Shown here piece by piece: positions 1 to 5,602 of a stretch of DNA of 12,113 nucleotides. A program made the translations under genes and the position numbers. The notes beneath the pieces were generated by a model that had not been told where the DNA came from, made no database searches, and saw only the letters and a list, made by a program, of their open reading frames with translations. The stretch is from Clostridia bacterium. Its GTDB lineage: Bacteria; Bacillota; Clostridia; Christensenellales; Aristaeellaceae. Positions within the stretch are counted from its first letter, which is position 1; the number at the start of each line of letters is the position of its first letter. The stretch lies in NCBI GenBank assembly GCA_016295665.1, contig JAEDKS010000065.1:1-12113 (forward strand), written 5' to 3'.

Positions 1-626
1 GTTCCCTTGTGGACATCCCGGGGGTTCAGCTCCAGGTTGTTGCCCCAGGAGGAGGACACCTCCACCTCCGGGCAGCACCGCTCGATGCGCTCCCGCAGCG
101 GCCCCAGCACGGTCATTCCTTCTTCACTGAGCACCAGCAGTTTGCAGGCACCGTTGCGGCACAGTTCCTCCGCGCCGCGGCCGCCCGTCCGGATGCGGGT
201 TGCGATGTCCGGGCGGGTCAGATGGGTGCCCCAGTGCAGGCGGATGTCCTCGTCCGAGACATCGCGTTGGCTGATGACCAGCTCCTGTTTGCCGAAGATG
301 CCGTACTGCAGACTGGAGGCGCGCAGCAGGTCATTCAGGCGGAGCGCCGCGTCCCCGGGCAGGTACCGGGCAAAGAGGAAGCTGCCCATGGGCTCCAGCT
401 GACAGCAGCCGCCATTGAGGGAGAGGATGTGCATGGGCAGCCCCGCGTCCCGGGCGAAGCAGCCCGCGTCATCAGCCATGCGTCCGGAGCAGAGCGCCAG
501 ATGGATGCCGCTTGCCTGTGCGGCACGAAGCGCCGCAAGACAGGCGGGGGAGATGGCGAGCTGCCCGTCTGCGGCGGGGGACAGCAGCGTGCCGTCCATA
601 TCCAGGGCAATCAGCCTGATCGGCAT
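1..626 (-). CDS. Cof-type HAD-superfamily hydrolase (3' end outside window)
   Basis: This is a cytoplasmic haloacid-dehalogenase-type phosphatase of the Cof/YidA group, Mg-dependent enzymes that usually act on sugar phosphates or nucleotides; the substrate cannot be read here. About 208 residues are visible of a family length near 265-270. Motif I is DMDGTL at residues 9-14 (nucleophile D9, acid/base D11), motif II is SGR at 47-49, and the motif III lysine lies in the HKG at 206-208, just before the window edge. The motif IV acidic residues are off the edge. The middle section (about 75-195) fits a C2-type cap, which marks the Cof group. The start at 626 is supported by AAAGGAG five bases upstream. 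It begins 28 bp after the pseudouridine synthase stop, so it is probably the last or a late gene of that operon. The family assignment is secure, the substrate is unknown. Confidence 0.9.
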   Translation of the reverse strand, partial: MPIRLIALDMDGTLLSPAADGQLAISPACLAALRAAQASGIHLALCSGRMADDAGCFARDAGLPMHILSLNGGCCQLEPMGSFLFARYLPGDAALRLNDLLRASSLQYGIFGKQELVISQRDVSDEDIRLHWGTHLTRPDIATRIRTGGRGAEELCRNGACKLLVLSEEGMTVLGPLRERIERCCPEVEVSSSWGNNLELNPRDVHKG

Positions 627-654
627 GGCGGCTCCTTTCGTCAAACAGGGGGAA

Positions 655-1521
655 TCAGAACGGGCAGGGCACCGTGAAGGTGCGCCCGTCCAGCTGCGGC
701 AGGGCACCGCCGGTCTCCAACGTCAGCTCGGCGGCGCAGAGCATCAGGCGGCGGGCGTGATACAGCCGGTTGAAGGCACGGTCGCCGTATACGTCATCGC
801 CCAGCAGGGGATGGCCCAGCGCCGCCATGTGTGCGCGAATCTGATGGGTGCGCCCGGTGACGAGATGCACCCGGAGTCGGCTGACCGCGCCCGCCTCCAG
901 CGTCTCATATTCGGTGACGATGGGCCGCGCTCCCGGCACGCAGCGGTCATGGATGGTGACACGGGCGGCCTGTGCGTCCTTGACCAGCCAGGCACGGCAG
1001 GTGGCGGCGGGCGGCTTCATCTGTCCACGGACGAGGCAGATGTAGCGCTTGTCCATGGTGCGCTCCCGGAACGCCTGCTCCAGCACCTGGGCCGCATGGG
1101 CGTTCCGGGCAAACAGGATCAGCCCGCAGGTCTGGTTATCCAGCCGGTGGCAGGCCACGGGCGCCTCGGCCTCCGGCTCCCGCCGGCGCACATATCGCTC
1201 CGCCAGCTGCGTCAGGCAGACGCCGCCCCGGGCGTCCGGCTCCACGCTGATGCCGGCGCGCTTGTTGATGAGCAGCACGTCCGCGTCCTCGTACACCACG
1301 TCGAGGGACTCCTCCTGTACCTCCATGCAGTACACGAGAATCTGCTGCCCCGCCGCGACGCGGACATCGGGCCTGACGCGCTTTCCGTCCAGCTTCACGT
1401 CCCGCCGGGCGAAGGCCTCCCGCACCGTCTGCGGGGGCAGCTCTGGTAAAAAACGACGGATGGTCGCATCAATTCGCTGGCCCTCCGCCGTATGGTCCAC
1501 CCTGATCTCATAGCATGCCAT
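655..1521 (-). CDS. RluA-family 23S rRNA/tRNA pseudouridine synthase
   Basis: This 288-residue enzyme isomerises specific uridines in structured RNA to pseudouridine. An N-terminal S4-type RNA-binding segment spans about residues 12-65. The catalytic domain carries HRLDNQTCGL at 125-134, the RluA/RluD signature, with D128 as the catalytic aspartate; the usual serine of HRLDxxTSG is a cysteine here. Downstream, GRTHQIRAHMAALGHPLLGD near the C-terminus is the second conserved family block. Length and domain order are normal for the RluD/YlyB-like branch. The start is the ATG at 1521, only 2 nt after the TAA of the upstream gene, which suggests translational coupling; the frame stays open far upstream, but that extension only shadows the neighbouring gene. 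The exact target uridine cannot be predicted from sequence, so I give no rlu letter. Confidence 0.93.
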   Translation of the reverse strand: MACYEIRVDHTAEGQRIDATIRRFLPELPPQTVREAFARRDVKLDGKRVRPDVRVAAGQQILVYCMEVQEESLDVVYEDADVLLINKRAGISVEPDARGGVCLTQLAERYVRRREPEAEAPVACHRLDNQTCGLILFARNAHAAQVLEQAFRERTMDKRYICLVRGQMKPPAATCRAWLVKDAQAARVTIHDRCVPGARPIVTEYETLEAGAVSRLRVHLVTGRTHQIRAHMAALGHPLLGDDVYGDRAFNRLYHARRLMLCAAELTLETGGALPQLDGRTFTVPCPF

Positions 1522-1523
1522 GC

Positions 1524-2567
1524 TTACTGCACCATCCCCGAAGGCTTCGTGCCCCACCTGGGCGTCATCTGCAGCAGGAGCCTTGCGCCGCTGCGCATGG
1601 CGTCGGTGGGCTGCATGATCAGCAGCGAGGAAAGCACCTCGTCCATCTCCTGCTCGCTCACGCCCTGCTTCGCCAGCATCCGCAGGTCCTCCACCGCTTC
1701 CTCCACGCCGATTTCCGGCCGCACGGCAGCGGACAGAAGGCCAGCCATCATCTCGTAGAGCGGGCGCTCCTCGTCCAGGAGGCCCATGGCGGCCTGCCGG
1801 AGCACCTGCCTGTCCATGGTGCGCGCCATCTCGGGCGACACGGGCACCTGCTTCATCAGGCGCTCCGGCTCCGCCAGACCGGGATGGAGCAGCAGCATTT
1901 CCCCGTGGCTGTCGTAGGTGCAGTCGAAGGCCGTGCGCAGATAGCGCAGCGCCAGCGTCTCGTCGTCCGCGTAGGTGCCCTGCAGCACGGTGTCCCGCAG
2001 CAGCGACAGCGGCACATCCACCTTCAGCATGCCGCCCAGATAGAGCATGGCCCGGATTTTGGCGTGGAAGGACTCCATGGCGGCGCGCAGCTCCTGATGC
2101 GCACGGCTGGTGGTGATGAGCAGCAGGGGCGTGCGCAACTCCTCGGGCAGCATCAGCAGAATGTGGTCGTCCTGCTTGCGCATGACGCACCACAGCCTCC
2201 GCACCAGCGATTCCGCCGCGTCCAGCTCGTCCCAGTCCATCAGCGGCACCGCTCCGCCCAGGGAGAGCAGACGATCCAGCAGCATGTCCTCCTGGGCGGA
2301 GAGCAGCACGGCCTCCGCAGGCAGCTGAATCATCACCTGGGTGACGAGGGCGCTGGCGGTGTGCAGACGGCGGCAGAGGGGATGCTCCTGCGCATCGTAG
2401 GACAGGCGCCAGAGCTGCTCCACCCGGGTGTCGTCGCAGCCGGAAAAGAGCCCGAAGGCAGGCAGCGCGTCCACCCGCGCCTCACAGGCCTCCAGCTGAC
2501 GCGTCCGTAGCACGCTCATGGTCTTGTCCGCCCAGGTCAGCGTTTGCACATTGATCTCCCGCAGCAT
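1524..2567 (-). CDS. Uncharacterised leucine-rich helical protein, 347 aa
   Basis: I do not recognise this protein. It is 347 residues long, rich in Leu, Met, Ala, Glu and Arg, and appears almost wholly alpha-helical. It has no signal peptide, no convincing transmembrane segment, no zinc-ligand cluster and no P-loop. Cysteines are scattered (residues 28, 44, 65, 127, 216). Acidic and leucine-rich stretches at about 80-150 and 255-320 could form helical repeats or a protein-interaction surface. The ATG at 2567 is chosen over an in-frame ATG 33 nt upstream because AGGAGG sits five bases before it and would lie inside the longer version. It is the first gene of a tight cluster with the pseudouridine synthase (2 nt gap) and the HAD phosphatase, so a cytoplasmic housekeeping role is possible, but this is only inference. 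The reading frame itself is well supported by spacing and ribosome binding site. Confidence 0.8.
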   Translation of the reverse strand: MLREINVQTLTWADKTMSVLRTRQLEACEARVDALPAFGLFSGCDDTRVEQLWRLSYDAQEHPLCRRLHTASALVTQVMIQLPAEAVLLSAQEDMLLDRLLSLGGAVPLMDWDELDAAESLVRRLWCVMRKQDDHILLMLPEELRTPLLLITTSRAHQELRAAMESFHAKIRAMLYLGGMLKVDVPLSLLRDTVLQGTYADDETLALRYLRTAFDCTYDSHGEMLLLHPGLAEPERLMKQVPVSPEMARTMDRQVLRQAAMGLLDEERPLYEMMAGLLSAAVRPEIGVEEAVEDLRMLAKQGVSEQEMDEVLSSLLIMQPTDAMRSGARLLLQMTPRWGTKPSGMVQ

Positions 2568-2606
2568 GAAATCCTCCTGCGATTGTTTTGGATAAGGCAT
2601 ACCAGG

Positions 2607-2656
2607 CCCGCCCAGCGGGATGGCGCTCCGTGTCCGGTGCCATCCCGCCCGGCGGG
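2607..2656 (-). terminator. Strong GC-rich hairpin after ilvE, no U-tract
   Basis: Two 20-nt arms (2607-2626 and 2637-2656) form a near-perfect hairpin around a 10-nt loop. A 10-bp core (GCGGGATGGC with its complement) and an outer 6-bp CCCGCC/GGCGGG stem are separated by a two-base mismatch. It lies 23 nt after the ilvE stop. On the transcribed strand it is followed by CCTGGTATGCC rather than a run of T, so it is not a textbook intrinsic terminator. It may be a partial terminator, a 3'-end stabiliser or a processing site. Confidence 0.55.
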
Positions 2657-2679
2657 AAGATTCGGATTCAAGGGGCAGC

Positions 2680-3744
2680 TTACAGCTTCATGACCCACTT
2701 GTTCTCGTCCGCCACGCGACCATACTGGATGCCGGTCAGCGTGTCGTACAGCTTCTGGGCCACGGGGCCGATGACGCCGCCGCCGATGGTCAGCTTTTCA
2801 TCCTTCCAGCACAGCTCGCCCACGGGGCTGATGACCGCCGCAGTGCCGGTGCCGAAGGCCTCGGTCAGGCGGCCCGCCTTGGCGTCCTCGAAGATGTCAG
2901 CGATCGCCAGCCGCTTCTCCTCCACCTCAAAGCCCAGCTGACGGGCCAGGGTCAGGATGGAGTCGCGGGTGATGCCCGGCAGGATGGAGCCGTTCAGCAT
3001 GGGGGTGACGATCTTGTTGCCATAGGCGAACATCATGTTCATGGAGCCGACTTCCTCCACATACTTCTGCTCCACGCCGTCCAGCCACAGCACCTGGGCA
3101 TAGCCCTTCTGCTCCGCCACCTCACCGGCGAGGATGGAGGCGGCATAGTTGCCGGCGCACTTGGTGAAGCCCACGCCGCCGCGCACGGCACGCACATACT
3201 CGTCCTCCACGTAGATGCCCACGGGCTTGAGGCCCTCCTTGTAGTAGGCGCCCACGGGGGAGAGGATGATGTAGAACAGGTAGGTGTTGGAGGCGTGCAC
3301 GCCCAGGTGCGCGTCGGTCGCGATCATGGTGGGGCGGATGTACAGGCTGGTGCCGTCCTGATGGGGCACCCAGTCGCCGTCCACCTCCAGCAGCTTCTTC
3401 AGGCCTTCCAGCGCGGTCTCCTCGTCCAGCGCGGGCATGCCCATGCGGGCCGCGCTGCGGGACATACGGGCCAGGTTCGCCTGCGGGCGGAACAGCTGCA
3501 GGCCGCCGTCTGCGCGGCGATAGCACTTGGTGCCCTCAAAGATGGCCTGACCATAGTGCAGCACCATGCACGCGGGATCCATGTCGAAGCAGCCGTAGGG
3601 GACGATGCGCGGGTTGTACCAGCCCTCGCCCTTGCGGTAGTTCATCAGGAACATGTGGTCAGTGAAGATGCGTCCGAAGCCCAGCTGGCTTTCGTCCTGG
3701 GGCTTCTGCTTGGGGTTCTGGGTCAGCGACACTTGAATCTCCAT
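2680..3744 (-). CDS. ilvE: Branched-chain-amino-acid aminotransferase
   Basis: This PLP-dependent fold-type IV transaminase interconverts leucine, isoleucine and valine with their 2-oxo acids using glutamate/2-oxoglutarate, in the cytoplasm. The 354-residue length matches the longer BCAT form (about 340-365 aa) found in Firmicutes and eukaryotes, rather than the roughly 310-residue E. coli type. Visible family blocks are HYGQAIFEGTKCYR (63-76), the PLP Schiff-base lysine K195 in GFTKCAGNYAAS, EEVGSMNMMF (230-239) with the cofactor-contacting glutamate, LPGITRDSIL (255-264) and EAFGTGTAA (295-303) for phosphate binding. The ATG at 3744 has GGAGG eight bases upstream. It appears to head its own transcript, with a consensus promoter at 3814-3841 and a hairpin after the stop. 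No other branched-chain biosynthesis gene is adjacent. Confidence 0.96.
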   Translation of the reverse strand: MEIQVSLTQNPKQKPQDESQLGFGRIFTDHMFLMNYRKGEGWYNPRIVPYGCFDMDPACMVLHYGQAIFEGTKCYRRADGGLQLFRPQANLARMSRSAARMGMPALDEETALEGLKKLLEVDGDWVPHQDGTSLYIRPTMIATDAHLGVHASNTYLFYIILSPVGAYYKEGLKPVGIYVEDEYVRAVRGGVGFTKCAGNYAASILAGEVAEQKGYAQVLWLDGVEQKYVEEVGSMNMMFAYGNKIVTPMLNGSILPGITRDSILTLARQLGFEVEEKRLAIADIFEDAKAGRLTEAFGTGTAAVISPVGELCWKDEKLTIGGGVIGPVAQKLYDTLTGIQYGRVADENKWVMKL

Positions 3745-3766
3745 TCGTCATTCCTCCGTTTTCAGA

Positions 3767-3782
3767 ATGTCGTCATCGACAT
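3767..3782 (-). other. Small perfect hairpin in the ilvE leader
   Basis: ATGTCG and CGACAT flank a 4-nt loop, giving a 6-bp perfect stem whose base lies about 8 nt upstream of the GGAGG of ilvE in the transcript. It could tune ribosome access or mRNA stability. A stem this short can arise by chance, so this is only a structural observation. Confidence 0.35.
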
Positions 3783-3813
3783 CATGCACGTTTCTTCGCG
3801 TGTATTCCCCTAT

Positions 3814-3841
3814 ATTATACTTTGAAGCGCCAAAGTGTCAA
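3814..3841 (-). promoter_or_regulatory. Consensus vegetative promoter for ilvE
   Basis: Reading the minus strand, TTGACA (3841-3836) and TATAAT (3819-3814) are separated by 16 bp, a perfect match to both sigma-A hexamers. Transcription would start near 3807, leaving a leader of about 63 nt, which is too short for a T-box or a classical leader-peptide attenuator. The spacer itself is a dyad, CTTTG-GCGCTT-CAAAG (3820-3835), which might bind a regulator or be incidental. Confidence 0.88.
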
Positions 3842-3891
3842 GGGCTATCCGGGCAGGCAAAAGATGTATTTACATTGTTTCTTGCCGCTGC

Positions 3892-3924
3892 AAAAGAGCG
3901 ATGCCCGGAGGGGCACCGCATCGC
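3892..3924 (-). terminator. Intrinsic terminator of the envelope/redox operon
   Basis: On the minus strand a GCGATGC/GCATCGC 7-bp stem (3924-3898) with a GC-rich interior is followed directly by TCTTTT. It lies 16 nt after the stop of the DUF3298 protein, where an operon-ending terminator is expected. An alternative inner stem TGCCC/GGGCA can also form. Confidence 0.75.
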
Positions 3925-3940
3925 AGTGGCATCACGCCGA

Positions 3941-4672
3941 TCACAGCTCGTCCAGAATCTCCTCCACCGTGAAGCGGTAGGTGAGCAGCCCCGCCTCCCG
4001 GTCGGCGATGAAGCCGGGCTGGAGGAAGAACACCAGCGCGCCGTCCTCCGCCATCCAGAAGTCCTCTTCCGGATAGAAGCAGCCCTCAAACCACGCCTCG
4101 TCCAGCGCCTCAAAGAAGGGCGTCTCCGTGTCCGCCTCAATCTGCTCCCAGATCATCCGTCGGACGCAGGTGTTGGCCCGCTCGGTCTGGTAGCTTTCCA
4201 GCCACTCGTCCACCTCCGAGCCGTCCAGCAGCCCCAGCAGGTAGGGCAGGCTGAGCACCTGTCCCTGCTTCGGGCCGCTGCGCGCGAAAACATGACCGGC
4301 GACGATGCGGGTCACGGTGTCGTTCTCCTGTTGCTCGGTGGTCAGGAGGACGGAGAAGTAGTCGTCCGTGTTGCAGGTGATCTCATAGCTGACATCGGTG
4401 TAGCCCGCGCTGCCGGACATGGCGAAGAAGTCGGCCTGAATCTGCGCCTTGAACTCCACCTGCTCCGCCATCTCCATGGCGAAGGTGCTGTTGATCAGCT
4501 GCGCCGTTTCGCTGTCCCCGTCAATCTGGGGCAGGGCGATGGTAAAGCGGTAGTCCACCCCATCCGGGACGTAGGACGCGGTCAGATCCCCGGTCAGCGT
4601 CAGCGAGGAGGCCAGCGCCGCGGCAGGCAGCGCCAGGCAGAGACAGAGCAGAAGGGACAGCATACGCTTCAT
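3941..4672 (-). CDS. Secreted DUF4163/DUF3298 (RsiV-like ectodomain) protein
   Basis: This 243-residue exported protein has a Sec signal peptide (MKRMLSLLLCLCLALPAAALAS, residues 1-22; cleavage probably after about A21). The region FTIALPQIDG...QLIN (43-61) fits the DUF4163 start. The C-terminal part FYPEEDFWMAEDGALVFF...AGLLTYRF (199-234) matches the DUF3298 pattern, the fold that forms the extracytoplasmic part of the anti-sigma factor RsiV. Here there is no cytoplasmic anti-sigma domain and no membrane anchor, so it is a free secreted version whose function is not established; ligand or peptidoglycan-fragment binding is conceivable by analogy only. The ATG at 4672 is chosen because GGAGGTGA ends eight bases upstream; a GTG at 4684 overlaps that ribosome binding site. 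It is the last gene of the operon, 38 nt after the reductase-like gene. Confidence 0.85.
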   Translation of the reverse strand: MKRMLSLLLCLCLALPAAALASSLTLTGDLTASYVPDGVDYRFTIALPQIDGDSETAQLINSTFAMEMAEQVEFKAQIQADFFAMSGSAGYTDVSYEITCNTDDYFSVLLTTEQQENDTVTRIVAGHVFARSGPKQGQVLSLPYLLGLLDGSEVDEWLESYQTERANTCVRRMIWEQIEADTETPFFEALDEAWFEGCFYPEEDFWMAEDGALVFFLQPGFIADREAGLLTYRFTVEEILDEL

Positions 4673-4710
4673 GAAAACAATCACCTCCGACAGGATGGGC
4701 GGGATGGGCG

Positions 4711-5562
4711 TCAGGCCAGATCCTCCGCGGCGGAAATGGCGGCAATGTTGCCCTCGCCGACGGCCTTGGCAATCTGCAGGGGCTTGCCGGTACAGTCGCC
4801 GCAGGCATAGACCCGGGGAAGGCTGCAGGCCATGCGCCGATCCACCCGGATGAAGGGGCCATCCAGCGCCAGACCGGGCAGCAGCCGGTCGGGTGCCACG
4901 GCGGGGCGGAAGATGAACACGCCGTCATAGGCGGCATCGCCCTCCGATGTGTGCAGCAGGATGCGTCCGTCCCCGTCGCGGTCAAGCCGGAGGGGCTTGC
5001 CGGGGCAAAGCTGGATGCGCTCGTCCCGGGGCAGATCGTGGGGCTGCAGGCTGTAATAGTCCACCTGGGCGGCGACATTCGCCAGAAAGGCTGCCTCCTC
5101 CACGCCGCCATCCCAGGCGGACAGCACCGCAACCTGCTTGTCGCGGTAGAACATGCCATCGCAGGTGCCGCACCAGCTGATGCCCTTGCCCAGCAGCTCC
5201 TCCTCGCCGGGCAGGAGCGCGGGACGCGCCGCGCCCATGGCGAGCACCAGCGCCCGACAGGTCAGAATGTCGTTGCCCACGAGCACCATGTATTCCTCGC
5301 CCATGGGCTGCACGAGGCGCGCCTGTCCATGCACGATCTCCGCGCCAAGGTCGGCGGCCTGACGCTCAAAGATGTCCAGCAGCGCCCGTCCGGACACCGC
5401 TGGCAGGCCGGGGTAGTTGTCCACCCGGTCGGCGCGCTGAAGCCATCCGGTGGAGGCGGGGGCCGCCACCACGCGGCAGGTCAGGTTGCGCTTGCGGGCG
5501 GTCATGGCGCAGCTCCATGCGGCGGGGCCTGCGCCGATAATCAGCAGATCACAGTCAGCCAT
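4711..5562 (-). CDS. Thioredoxin-reductase-like flavoprotein lacking NADPH motifs (FFTR-like)
   Basis: This 283-residue cytoplasmic flavoprotein has the thioredoxin reductase layout. The FAD-binding GAGPAA is at 10-15, the redox CGTC at 131-134 followed by the conserved DG, and the second FAD motif GDCTGKPLQIAKAVGEG is at 255-271. The NADPH domain is degenerate. Where NADPH-dependent enzymes have VVGGGDSAVEEA, this protein has VLSAWDGGVEEA (146-157); the HRRxxxR motif that binds the 2'-phosphate is replaced by SLQPHDLPRD (171-180), and the domain is shortened (283 against about 310-320 residues). This is the hallmark of the pyridine-nucleotide-independent, ferredoxin-linked thioredoxin reductases (FFTR) described from clostridia; assignment to that group is inference. 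The start at 5562 has AAGGAG seven bases upstream. It follows the zinc-ribbon membrane gene by 40 nt. No thioredoxin or ferredoxin gene is in the window. Confidence 0.88.
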   Translation of the reverse strand: MADCDLLIIGAGPAAWSCAMTARKRNLTCRVVAAPASTGWLQRADRVDNYPGLPAVSGRALLDIFERQAADLGAEIVHGQARLVQPMGEEYMVLVGNDILTCRALVLAMGAARPALLPGEEELLGKGISWCGTCDGMFYRDKQVAVLSAWDGGVEEAAFLANVAAQVDYYSLQPHDLPRDERIQLCPGKPLRLDRDGDGRILLHTSEGDAAYDGVFIFRPAVAPDRLLPGLALDGPFIRVDRRMACSLPRVYACGDCTGKPLQIAKAVGEGNIAAISAAEDLA

Positions 5563-5602
5563 GCGTTCGCTCCTTGCAGATCAATTCGTTGGGGAACAGC
5601 CG

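Noticed and set aside
1522..2193. N-terminal extension of the pseudouridine synthase frame to 512 codons
   Set aside because: The extra sequence is an Ala/Gly/Arg/His-rich shadow of the overlapping 347-residue gene; the S4 and catalytic domains begin right after the ATG at 1521.
3745..3807. T-box or leader-peptide attenuator for ilvE
   Set aside because: The predicted leader is only about 63 nt, with no specifier loop, antiterminator or terminator before the gene.
2620..3825. A 401-codon plus-strand open frame opposite ilvE
   Set aside because: It covers the hairpin, ilvE in antisense and the ilvE promoter; ilvE itself is unambiguous.
4673..4684. GTG start for the DUF3298 protein four codons upstream
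   Set aside because: The GTG is part of the GGAGGTGA ribosome binding site itself, so the ATG at 4672 is the sensible start.
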